A DNA stretch of 64,000 nucleotides. Source: Eubacterium saphenum ATCC 49989. GTDB taxonomy: Bacteria; Bacillota; Clostridia; Peptostreptococcales; Anaerovoracaceae. Where the stretch lies: contig GG688422.1 of assembly GCA_000161975.1 (NCBI GenBank), forward strand, positions 369,824-433,823. Direction: 5' to 3'. The position numbers and the translations under genes were made by a program. Each line of letters opens with the position of its first letter. The stretch's first letter is position 1. The notes under the pieces are model-generated. The model saw only the letters and a list, made by a program, of their open reading frames with translations, was not told the DNA's origin and ran no database searches. Positions 27,740 to 35,415 of this stretch are shown piece after piece.

Positions 27740-29677
27740 CTATTTCAGCTTAAATATGCAAAGTTTTCCAAACAAGCTGTAATACGTCTTGCCGTCCACC
27801 TTCACCTTATATCTTATTCTTACATAATACTTCTTTTTCCGCTTTAACTTCTTTAGAACTTGCCTTTTATTTCCTGCTATAACAAATTTTTTCTTCCATT
27901 TTTTAAAGTTTTTATCCGTCGCTATTTCTAACTCGTAGGCTATAGCCTTCTTTTCGGGAGAAAATTTAAACACTACCTTTCGTTTCTTCGCTTTCTTCCC
28001 GGCTCTTAATATCTTAGCCTTCACACTGATTTTTTTAAGTTTTTTAGGATCAAAATCTTCTTTTTCATTACCATCGTTCGTATATGCTTTAATAAGAGCG
28101 TTCCCAAGAACGGTCTGTTTATCAAGTTTACTCACATCTTTTATGTCATTCCACCTGGCTCTATCTATATCTCGCCTTCTGATATACGTTTGTCCCTGTT
28201 CACATTCTAAGCGCACACCCCATGGCAAATAAAGTCCGTAATCTCGAGCCGCCTCGAAAGGCATGTAATACTGCTCTTCTCCGGACTCGTTCTTAAATTT
28301 TGTGGATACAAGTACGGAAAATTTCTCATCCTTAGATAATGGAATCTTTTTATTCAATTTTAACTTATGAAATCCCGCAAACTTCACGTTTTGAGCTTCC
28401 TTGTGCACGAGCTTCCCTGCTTCCCTGTCCTTAAATTTCGGTTCCTTATACACTTCAATCCTTACGGTCGAATTTGCTACAGGTGTATAAGTCCCGACCG
28501 CTTTAAGGGTTTCGTCACCTCTTGACGTATATACATTGGAAGCTTCTACAGGTTCATCCGTAACCAACGTTTCCGTTGCAGGACCTTGTCCGTCGTATTG
28601 GTATGTATTTGCGTGTTCGTGCACCGTATCCTTCTTGTCGTATTTCGTTTTTTCAGATTTGTACAGAGTGGGTTCGGAAAAACTTCTGTCATAGTATGAC
28701 ATGTAGAAATATCCTTCTTCTCCGTAGTCGCTTCCCCAGCTGTTTTTAATCTTCCATGCTCCGTTTTTAGGAGGAAGCTTGCCACTACCGTCATTGAATT
28801 TTTCCTTTGCGAAGTTGTCATCGTATCCTACGATCGTAACCTCGTGATTCGCCATTTTAACGTCGTAGCAATACTGCGAATTATAGGTGTCACTGTAGTA
28901 TTTGGATGGAACACCGCCGCCACCTTGGCTAACATGGTACCCAACGCTTATTGCGCCGTCATTTATGAGCGTCTGCTTTAATTCTTTCACAGCCCCGTCA
29001 TCAAGACCTACATATTTATCATTTTCGTATTTAACAGTTTCAGGTAAATATAGCGCAGCATCCAAGTTTATATCAGACCTCATGCTCGGTGCTTCACTTG
29101 GGGTGACATCGTCGGGCATGTTTGTATATGGGCATCCGCTTTCATCCACGCTTCCGTAATTCCTTGCAAGTGTCGGTACCGTAAGAATGCGAAGTCCTCC
29201 GCGCTTAAACACCGGTTTATCAGCATACTTCCAAACGACTTCATCACGACCTGCAAATTTGCTCTTGTCATGCAAGTCATTACCCGAGTTATATGCATAC
29301 CAAGCGAGATGCCTTTCTGAAAGATCTAGATCCTTATCCTTTGATACCCCCGTTGTAAGCATATTGGATTCTAAGGATGCCATTGCTCCATGCGCCCAGC
29401 ATGTGCCTTCTCTTCCCTGATCCTTGACCTTCGTGCTCCTGTCGCTCTTAAGTGTAAAACGAGACGGTAAAGCCTTCTTTAAAGACGCCTTCGGGCGAAG
29501 CACACTCGTATTTTTGTACTTGTATTTAGGCTTTTTACCGAACTGCATCTTTCCTAGAGCTTCTACCTTCTTAAGGCTTATTTTTTTATTATTCCTAGCC
29601 TCAATATCGATGCCTATAAATAAACTGACAATCATTGCAAAAGCCAAAACCATACAAATGCTTTTTCTTTTTTTCAT
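27740..29677 (-). CDS. secreted papain-like (C1 family) cysteine peptidase
   Basis: A 645-residue exported protease. A signal peptide (about 1-28) is followed by the C1 catalytic domain: the Gln of KDQGREGTCWAHGAMAS and the nucleophile Cys in GTCWAHG (about residue 92), His in MANHEVTIVGYDD, and Asn in WKIKNSWGSDYGEEGYF. A region with the pattern of the lectin-like domain that follows such bacterial peptidases comes next (about 360-510), then a Lys-rich fibronectin-III-like C-terminus (about 540-645). The site reads CWAH where papain has CWAF. It is expected to be cell-surface or secreted and to degrade or process proteins. The 24227 gene follows after 57 nt, probably in the same transcript. 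Confidence 0.9.
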   Translation of the reverse strand: MKKRKSICMVLAFAMIVSLFIGIDIEARNNKKISLKKVEALGKMQFGKKPKYKYKNTSVLRPKASLKKALPSRFTLKSDRSTKVKDQGREGTCWAHGAMASLESNMLTTGVSKDKDLDLSERHLAWYAYNSGNDLHDKSKFAGRDEVVWKYADKPVFKRGGLRILTVPTLARNYGSVDESGCPYTNMPDDVTPSEAPSMRSDINLDAALYLPETVKYENDKYVGLDDGAVKELKQTLINDGAISVGYHVSQGGGGVPSKYYSDTYNSQYCYDVKMANHEVTIVGYDDNFAKEKFNDGSGKLPPKNGAWKIKNSWGSDYGEEGYFYMSYYDRSFSEPTLYKSEKTKYDKKDTVHEHANTYQYDGQGPATETLVTDEPVEASNVYTSRGDETLKAVGTYTPVANSTVRIEVYKEPKFKDREAGKLVHKEAQNVKFAGFHKLKLNKKIPLSKDEKFSVLVSTKFKNESGEEQYYMPFEAARDYGLYLPWGVRLECEQGQTYIRRRDIDRARWNDIKDVSKLDKQTVLGNALIKAYTNDGNEKEDFDPKKLKKISVKAKILRAGKKAKKRKVVFKFSPEKKAIAYELEIATDKNFKKWKKKFVIAGNKRQVLKKLKRKKKYYVRIRYKVKVDGKTYYSLFGKLCIFKLK

Positions 29678-29772
29678 TCGCCTACACCCCTTTAAACTCC
29701 TCAAAAACACTCACTATTTTAAAAAATCATCACTACTTCATATGCAAAACTAACTTTGCGAGCCAGATGTAC

Positions 29773-29802
29773 ATTCTATCACACAAACTTTCTCAAAGTC
29801 AA
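29773..29802 (-). promoter_or_regulatory. promoter of the C1 peptidase gene (TTGACT-18-TAGAAT, extended -10)
   Basis: On the minus strand TTGACT (29797-29802) and TAGAAT (29773-29778) are 18 nt apart, and TGA directly before the -10 makes an extended -10. The ATG is 95 nt downstream. Confidence 0.65.
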
Positions 29803-29906
29803 TCAAATTCACCCCTAATTCATTGCGTTCTTTTTGCTACCCCTTTACTTTCCAATAGCCGGTTTTGTTAGATCCTACTCGTTCTATATGACCATTCATT
29901 CTACAA

Positions 29907-29925
29907 CAGCCCCCGTAGGGGGCTG
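29907..29925. other. GC-rich perfect stem-loop between convergent-free genes
   Basis: The arms CAGCCCCC and GGGGGCTG pair perfectly around a 3-nt loop GTA. It lies about 60 nt beyond the stop codon of the lipoprotein gene at 29983. No U-run follows on either strand, so it is either a Rho-type/processing hairpin or a repeat remnant. Confidence 0.5.
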
Positions 29926-29982
29926 CAAAATAAAATCATTCATACGACCGGTGCATAAAATATTCTTATGCCTGCGAGGGCT

Positions 29983-30624
29983 CTATTGTTTTTTCTTAGC
30001 TTTTTTTACGAATATCTTGTATGTCTTTCCATCCACTTTCGATACATATACAACATCCTTAAGCTTCTTCGATTTATTGATCTTCTTCCAGCCTTTTTGC
30101 TGTTTTTTAAGCATCTTTGCAAACTTTTTAATCTTTGCCTCAGGGTATGCTTTGTTGATCGTCTTAAGCTTCTTGCTCTTCACCTCATATACGTAATATT
30201 CTTTGTTTGTAGATTTTCCGGCTTCCTTATTGACTATGAAGATCTTGGTTTTCGCTTTATTTGCAAATGCAACATATGTTCCTAAACCTTTAGCATTTAA
30301 CTTTATCTTTTTTTGCGCCTTTACTTTTATGCCTCTCTTTATCTTCTTAAACTTCTTATCGTAGAAGAATATTCCGTGCTGAGTATATCCGACGATCACC
30401 TTCTTATTTTCATAAATTGTTTTAGGCAATAGAGCAATTGATGCTGAAGGCTTAAACTTTACCTTTGCTATGGTCGCCTTTATCTGAGTGGATTCAGTTT
30501 TCGGTTTCGTTTCTTCAGACTTCTTGCTACTATTGTTATTATTACATCCTGCCATCGTAAAAGCTACTGTTAAAACCAGTAACGCCGAAACAATCTTCGT
30601 TTTTAAACGCTTTTCTTTTCTCAT
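29983..30624 (-). CDS. Lys-rich predicted lipoprotein (213 aa)
   Basis: An exported protein with a signal sequence and lipobox MAGC (Cys at residue 27), then an Asn/Ser/Lys linker and a basic beta-patterned domain. About one residue in four is Lys. It has no domain that I recognise. AGGAGG precedes the ATG. It resembles the basic C-terminal domains of the neighbouring surface proteins in composition, but I cannot show homology by eye. Confidence 0.75.
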   Translation of the reverse strand: MRKEKRLKTKIVSALLVLTVAFTMAGCNNNNSSKKSEETKPKTESTQIKATIAKVKFKPSASIALLPKTIYENKKVIVGYTQHGIFFYDKKFKKIKRGIKVKAQKKIKLNAKGLGTYVAFANKAKTKIFIVNKEAGKSTNKEYYVYEVKSKKLKTINKAYPEAKIKKFAKMLKKQQKGWKKINKSKKLKDVVYVSKVDGKTYKIFVKKAKKKQ

Positions 30625-30768
30625 GATATTCCTCCTGTGTTCTGCATAGAAAACAAATTAAATAACTTACTTTACCTGCTTTTCGGTAAACTGCAACGTA
30701 TTAATTTTATCATAAAAACTCAAAAAATAATAATTTTGAATTTTCAAAGAGCGTTTTAGGGCAAATCA

Positions 30769-30797
30769 TTGATTTTCTATAGTGAAAATGTTACACT
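30769..30797 (+). promoter_or_regulatory. promoter of tRNA-Thr (and probably spoVG)
   Basis: TTGATT (30769-30774), a 17-nt spacer and TACACT (30792-30797) end 19 nt before the tRNA. No terminator separates the tRNA from spoVG, so both may be read from here. Confidence 0.6.
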
Positions 30798-30816
30798 AAC
30801 TTCGTGCAAAGTGCAT

Positions 30817-30892
30817 GCTACTGTAGCTCAGCTGGTAGAGCAGCACATTCGTAACGTGCAGGTCGCTGGTTCGAGTCCAGTCAGTAGCTCCA
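30817..30892 (+). tRNA. tRNA-Thr (anticodon CGT)
   Basis: A 76-nt cloverleaf with acceptor stem GCTACTG / CAGTAGC, T-loop GGTTCGAGTCC, encoded CCA, and anticodon loop TTCGTAA giving anticodon CGT, which reads ACG. It is 63 nt upstream of spoVG. Confidence 0.96.
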
Positions 30893-30955
30893 TCACTAAC
30901 GCACACTAGTTAGCTCATACGAGCACAATGAAAGACTCACGAAAGGCGGTCACAG

Positions 30956-31267
30956 ATGCAAATTACTGACGTAAGGGTTCGCAGGCTTAATGGCGACGGG
31001 AAGATGAAGGCAATTGTTTCAATAACTTTTGATGATGAATTCGTGGTTCACGACATCAAGGTTATAGAAGGACAAAACGGTTTATTCATTGCAATGCCAA
31101 GCAGAAGAATGGGAGACGGTGATTTCAGAGACATAGCACATCCCCTAATTTCTGAAACTCGAAACAAAATCAAAGATGCTGTACTGGATGCATACGAAAA
31201 GGCTCTGGCAGAACAAGAAAACCTTCCTGAAAGCGAAGCATCCACAGACGACAGCACAGAAATTTAA
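30956..31267 (+). CDS. spoVG: septation / RNA-binding regulator SpoVG
   Basis: A 103-residue protein with the conserved SpoVG sequence [20 protein letters not shown] followed by [18 protein letters not shown] and [18 protein letters not shown]. The family binds nucleic acid and affects division, sporulation and virulence genes in Firmicutes. Its presence does not show that this organism sporulates. The acidic tail beyond residue 85 is typical. A strong terminator follows at 31303-31328. Confidence 0.97.
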   Translation: MQITDVRVRRLNGDGKMKAIVSITFDDEFVVHDIKVIEGQNGLFIAMPSRRMGDGDFRDIAHPLISETRNKIKDAVLDAYEKALAEQENLPESEASTDDSTEI

Positions 31268-31302
31268 ACAAAAAAAACATTGTTTGAGATAGCAGAATGC
31301 AG

Positions 31303-31328
31303 AAAGCTCCCTTGCGGGAGCTTTTTTA
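31303..31328 (+). terminator. Rho-independent terminator after spoVG
   Basis: Stem AAAGCTCCC (31303-31311) with GGGAGCTTT (31316-31324), loop TTGC, and the T-run continuing to 31327. Confidence 0.92.
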
Positions 31329-31365
31329 ATGCACTTATCGTTGCCGGCGCAAGCAATACACCCTA

Positions 31366-34221
31366 TTATTTAACCACCTTAGTTATAGTCTGTCCAAAGT
31401 ACTTAAGCTTACCTATCTTCTTAAACGCTCTTATCGTAAACGTATAGTTGCCCTTCTTCTTAGGTAACTTTATGCTTCCAACTATAAAGCCCCTAAGCTT
31501 CTTCTTGCCCTTCTTAAGCTTTACGGTCTTAACCTTGCCGCCTATAACTATCTTGGCTTCATAGCCGCTTACACCCTTCATAGCCTTGAACTTGATGTTA
31601 AGTACTCGACTCTTCTTATTCACTTTTGCAGTAAGCTTATCAACTGCACCCATCATGAATGCAAAGCTGTTACCATACTCAACCAGCTTAATATTATCAG
31701 CTTCCAGAGCTTCAAGCTTGAATGCCAGGAACTTACCCATTGGAAGTTCTGTTAAGTTTGCCTTAACCTTATCTGCACCTGCAGCTACAAGCTTATCAGC
31801 TTTTACAAATCTTTCTATAGTCTTGAACTTCTTATCGTAAGGCGCAGTCACCGTAACCTTGTATCCTGCAGCCGCCATTGTCTTGTTAAACTCAAGCTCT
31901 ACAGCTCCCTTACCTGCTACGGTAGCAGTCACTTCCTTATCCTTAGGAAGCGGTGCTGCAAACACCTTATCTGACAGCTTACCTATGAACGTCACCTTAG
32001 CACCGTTATAGCTTCCGTCTGCATCTATAGGTCTTACCGCATAGTAGTATGCCTTACCGTTATCAGCCTTTTCGTCTAAGTACTTCAAGGTGTTCCTGTC
32101 TATAGTCGCTATCTTGTTGTCCTTATTTGGCTTAAAGTCCTTCTTTTCGCTTCTGAAGATTTCAAAGCCTGTGTGTAGGTTTGCCTTAGGTGGCTCTATA
32201 GTAAGCTCATATCCCTTCGCCTTAGCAGACACCTTAAGCACTGCCTGACCCAATCTTTCATCGTATAGACTCTTCCACACAGCATATACCGTCATATCGC
32301 CCTTAACCTTTGTGCCTCTAAAGAAGTCAGGATATTTAGCAGCCTTACTCTTAGCCCAACCTGTGAATAGGTAATCTTCTCTTTCATACTTATCATTTGG
32401 CATCTTAGCTCCGAGTGATTCGTACCTTGTTACAAGCTGTGTCTTAAGGTTTGCATCTGTACCGTCATTTAGGTTAAAAGCTACCTTTGCCTTATCAACA
32501 TTTCCTGTTTCCTTATATACAGGGTATAGCACCAAGCCATTAGTTACTATGCTCTTTTTGAAAAAATCAGGTTTAATCGAATCATCAGTCTTTGCAAATC
32601 CAAGAAACCTGTATCCGTCTCTCTGCTTCACATGACCGTCAAGCTTAGATCCGATCGGCTTGCCTTCTGCTACATTCTCTATAACCACATTTTCCATATC
32701 GAAGATATCGTACTTGATAGTTACATCTGTAAATACAGGCGCTTCTTCATATACCGCATATAGAGTCATGTCTGTGTATACAGGACTTTCCAAATTGTAG
32801 TCCGCCGCAGTCGCAAACTTACTCCTTGAGAATCCTATAAACTTGTATCCCTGCTTAGTAAATATCTTATTAGCTACTGCAGATTCAAGCTGAGTCTTTA
32901 TTGTATCTCCACTTTCGATGTCTATATTAGCCTGAGCTCCTCCTGCAAGCACTCCACCGTTATCGTCTAAGGTTACTCTGGTCTTGCCCGGTGCAGGCGG
33001 AGGTGTTACATTTTCCTTCCACTGCGCCTTAACCGTAACATTATCACTAGCTACTACAGTATCGCCCGCAGCCTTCTCTACAGGTGCTGCTGTTCCTACT
33101 ATTACAGTCCACTTATCAAATACCTTGCATTCAGGTGCTGTGAATCCACATGCAGGAAGTACGTAGTTACTGTCTTTATCCACCTGATCTTCAGCCATAC
33201 TTCCTGTACCGCCACTGGCTTCAAAGGTTACCTTCACCTTGTTAGGTACAGGTGGCACTGCCTTTGCCTTCCATACTGCCTTAACTGTTACGTTATCACT
33301 TGCAACTATCTCATCACCAGGCATCTTACCTTCTGTAGCTGCAGAACCTATAGCTACCGACCACTTGTCAAACTCTTTACCTTCAGGTGCTGTAAACTTA
33401 CATGTAGGCAAATTATACTTGCTACCTTTATCTACCTGCGCAGCATCCATACTTCCACTACCGCTGTTGTTTTCAAATGTTATTTTTACTTTTTGCTTAT
33501 TTTTCCACAGGGCATATACCATAGTATCTTCATTTACTTTAGTATTATTGTCAAACTCGGATGACACAATATCTCTTTCCGTAGTCCAACCTAAGAATTC
33601 ATCTCCTGCAAGCTTTGGATTCTCAGTAGGCAAATGACCACCGCTTTCATCAATTGATTTTCCTTTTTCTAAAATTTCGTGATTTGCCCAAGCTTCTTCA
33701 TCTCCGCCATTTTTATTAAAGGTAACACCTGCATACTTGTCCTTACGATATATGTGATATACAACACCTTTATCAGCATCTTTATTTATTACATACTCCT
33801 CATTAAGATTCTGATCGTTTTTTTCTATGGTTGCTAAACTGCCCCTTTTTAATCGTAATATCTTAAAATTATTGTTCGCTCCGTTTATGTTCGTTTTTAA
33901 ACCTGCAGGCGTTTTAAGATATTCAAGCTTAGAGCACCCCGTAAACAAGTACTTTGACCAAACCTTATCCCCTAATAACTCTTCATTAAGGATCCATTTG
34001 CTAAGATCTGCCCTTCTAATTCCACTGTCTTTAAACATGTCTGACATGTATTCTATACACGACACTTCCCAATTTGACACGTCCGGGTTTGCTTTGGTTG
34101 CTCCTGTAAACATATAACTCATATTGGTTACATTCGAAGTATTCCATTTTGACACATCAGGATTTACCCATTTAGCGTAAGAAAACATACTACTTATATC
34201 AGTTACTTTAGATGTATTCAA
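31366..34221 (-). CDS. BspA/InlB-repeat surface protein, apparently 5'-truncated
   Basis: A 951-residue open frame. It begins inside a DUF285/BspA-like repeat region (TSKVTDISSMF, TSNVTNMSYMF, residues 1-85). It continues with several InlB/Flg_new-type repeats, of which about 250-325 and 330-405 are near copies ending VTVKAVWK and VTVKAQWK. It ends with a Lys-rich domain. There is no signal peptide, no ATG and no good ribosome site: the first possible start is a TTG. The frame is open only nine codons further upstream (GEVKGCEKL), which itself looks like the inside of a BspA repeat. The 5' part of an adhesin gene therefore seems lost, and I doubt that it is expressed as it stands. Confidence 0.75.
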   Translation of the reverse strand: MNTSKVTDISSMFSYAKWVNPDVSKWNTSNVTNMSYMFTGATKANPDVSNWEVSCIEYMSDMFKDSGIRRADLSKWILNEELLGDKVWSKYLFTGCSKLEYLKTPAGLKTNINGANNNFKILRLKRGSLATIEKNDQNLNEEYVINKDADKGVVYHIYRKDKYAGVTFNKNGGDEEAWANHEILEKGKSIDESGGHLPTENPKLAGDEFLGWTTERDIVSSEFDNNTKVNEDTMVYALWKNKQKVKITFENNSGSGSMDAAQVDKGSKYNLPTCKFTAPEGKEFDKWSVAIGSAATEGKMPGDEIVASDNVTVKAVWKAKAVPPVPNKVKVTFEASGGTGSMAEDQVDKDSNYVLPACGFTAPECKVFDKWTVIVGTAAPVEKAAGDTVVASDNVTVKAQWKENVTPPPAPGKTRVTLDDNGGVLAGGAQANIDIESGDTIKTQLESAVANKIFTKQGYKFIGFSRSKFATAADYNLESPVYTDMTLYAVYEEAPVFTDVTIKYDIFDMENVVIENVAEGKPIGSKLDGHVKQRDGYRFLGFAKTDDSIKPDFFKKSIVTNGLVLYPVYKETGNVDKAKVAFNLNDGTDANLKTQLVTRYESLGAKMPNDKYEREDYLFTGWAKSKAAKYPDFFRGTKVKGDMTVYAVWKSLYDERLGQAVLKVSAKAKGYELTIEPPKANLHTGFEIFRSEKKDFKPNKDNKIATIDRNTLKYLDEKADNGKAYYYAVRPIDADGSYNGAKVTFIGKLSDKVFAAPLPKDKEVTATVAGKGAVELEFNKTMAAAGYKVTVTAPYDKKFKTIERFVKADKLVAAGADKVKANLTELPMGKFLAFKLEALEADNIKLVEYGNSFAFMMGAVDKLTAKVNKKSRVLNIKFKAMKGVSGYEAKIVIGGKVKTVKLKKGKKKLRGFIVGSIKLPKKKGNYTFTIRAFKKIGKLKYFGQTITKVVK

Positions 34222-34268
34222 TTTTTCACAACCTTTAACCTCGCCTCAAACGAAAACAAATTAGCTTT

Positions 34269-34526
34269 GCGCAGCATGCGCTACGGATGCGCGCTTTCTT
34301 ATCCCTCATACTATATAAACCAATTTTTTTCTTGCTTGACAAATAGGTTTATTTTAAAAAGCGCCGGACTACCGCAGTAGTCCGCCCACCTTAAGCAATA
34401 AATCTTAATAAGATATCGAAAGCTTCCGTAAATTCTAAACCAATAAAATATATATTTAATGCAGTGTGCACTGCGGTGCGCACTCACCGAAGCGTCCGGG
34501 CTGCCGCTGCAGCCTTCCCACCTTAA
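34269..34526 (-). repeat. duplicated hairpin elements (two X and two Y copies)
   Basis: Two 36-37 nt Y copies (34359-34394 and 34490-34526) share AAGCG, a hairpin and CCCACCTTAA. Two shorter X copies (34269-34295 and 34461-34484) also form hairpins. Stem positions differ between copies by paired changes (A-T to G-C), so base pairing is preserved. The region upstream of the truncated surface gene contains no supported protein gene. Confidence 0.6.
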
Positions 34527-34649
34527 CAGCGAAAACAACAGTATGAATATAAATTAAGCCGTAACATGCGCTATAATTGCATACTTGCCTCTATCTAAAG
34601 GTAACAATATAACTATAAGAGTTCTAGCACATATAAAACAAGAGCGCGC

Positions 34650-34680
34650 AAAAAGGAGTGCCTTTCGGCACTCCTTTTTT
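34650..34680 (-). terminator. bidirectional Rho-independent terminator after rpmE
   Basis: Arms AAAAAGGAGTGCC (34650-34662) and GGCACTCCTTTTT (34667-34679) pair perfectly around TTTC. A-runs and T-runs on both sides make it functional in either direction; on the minus strand it ends rpmE. Confidence 0.92.
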
Positions 34681-34717
34681 TGAGATGAAAATGAAATCTT
34701 CGGATTACTCTTACAAA

Positions 34718-34918
34718 TTAATCAATATTGTATTTGTTCTTGAATTTCTCTATACGTCCACCTCTGCCGGCAAACTTTTGCTGACCTGTAAAGAACGGAT
34801 GACATTTTGAGCATACATCCAGCTTGATTTCCTCTTTTGTGGACATCGTCTGAAAGGTATTCCCGCATGCGCAAGTTACTTTACATTCCTTATAATCAGG
34901 ATGGATTCCTTCCTTCAT
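34718..34918 (-). CDS. rpmE: 50S ribosomal protein L31 (zinc-binding type)
   Basis: A 66-residue ribosomal protein starting [12 protein letters not shown]. The zinc-ribbon cysteines are in TCACGNTF and [10 protein letters not shown], so it is the Cys-containing (type A) form. AAGGAGG fits the ATG at 34918, not the in-frame ATG at 34945. It is a single-gene unit with its own promoter and a bidirectional terminator. Confidence 0.97.
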   Translation of the reverse strand: MKEGIHPDYKECKVTCACGNTFQTMSTKEEIKLDVCSKCHPFFTGQQKFAGRGGRIEKFKNKYNID

Positions 34919-34957
34919 GCTTACCTCCTTGCTTATTACTAACATAAATACTCATAG

Positions 34958-34987
34958 AGTTTAGCATAGTGACGCATTGTACGTCAA
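34958..34987 (-). promoter_or_regulatory. rpmE promoter (TTGACG-18-TAAACT, extended -10)
   Basis: On the minus strand TTGACG (34982-34987) and TAAACT (34958-34963) are 18 nt apart, with TGC before the -10. The ATG is 39 nt downstream. Confidence 0.65.
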
Positions 34988-35092
34988 GACAATTTCTGTA
35001 ATTATCTCCTCAATGCCCTAAGATAATCAAATACATATGACATACACTCTTTTTCAAAAACCATTTTGCGAACCTTCATCTTAGTATTTAAC

Positions 35093-35161
35093 AAGAGGGT
35101 GCACTCTTATACCGTTTCATCCAAACTGTTTAGTTACGAAATTAACCGTGTGCACCCCCTT
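35093..35161. repeat. 69-bp element with 12-bp terminal inverted repeats
   Basis: Left end AAGAGGGTGCAC (35093-35104) and right end GTGCACCCCCTT (35150-35161) are inverted repeats with one mismatch, enclosing 45 bp of AT-rich DNA. It lies downstream of the MetS-like gene. No U-tract is present, so it does not look like a standard terminator. It may be a short MITE-like element or an mRNA 3' structure. Confidence 0.45.
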
Positions 35162-35172
35162 ATGACAGGCAT

Positions 35173-35319
35173 CTACTGTTTATCATCTCCTGCGCACATC
35201 TTGCACGGCGCTTTGCTTTGTTTTCTGTGATGCTTGTATGCAAGTATTGAAAACACTATGCAGCCGCCCCAAAGGCCTCCGCCGCCTATTACAAGCATTA
35301 CGATTGCTCCGGTACTCAT
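35173..35319 (-). CDS. MetS-like small subunit of the NSS transporter (48 aa)
   Basis: A 48-residue protein beginning MSTGAIVMLVIGGGGLWGGC. One transmembrane helix (about residues 5-27) is followed by a basic tail YKHHRKQSKAPCKMCAGDDK. The pattern of Met-Ser-Thr-Gly, a single Gly-rich helix, LWGG and a basic end matches the MetS family of small partners of sodium:neurotransmitter-symporter-type amino acid importers. AAGGAGG lies four bases before the ATG. It follows the NSS transporter gene by 96 nt on the same strand. The C-terminal CKMC pair is not something that I recall in this family. Confidence 0.8.
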   Translation of the reverse strand: MSTGAIVMLVIGGGGLWGGCIVFSILAYKHHRKQSKAPCKMCAGDDKQ

Positions 35320-35415
35320 ATTTCCTCCTTATTAATACATTACTATATCTTCTAATTATGTTGCTTATGTAGCGAATAAAATATCGCTTTCACATTCAGT
35401 CTTATTATTTAGTCA

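Noticed and set aside
34311..34538. 75-codon minus-strand frame containing two LRW-x-x-x-x-GSP-like repeats
   Set aside because: The apparent protein repeat only reflects the duplicated Y hairpins being in register. There is no ribosome site, and the base changes preserve stem pairing, not protein sequence.
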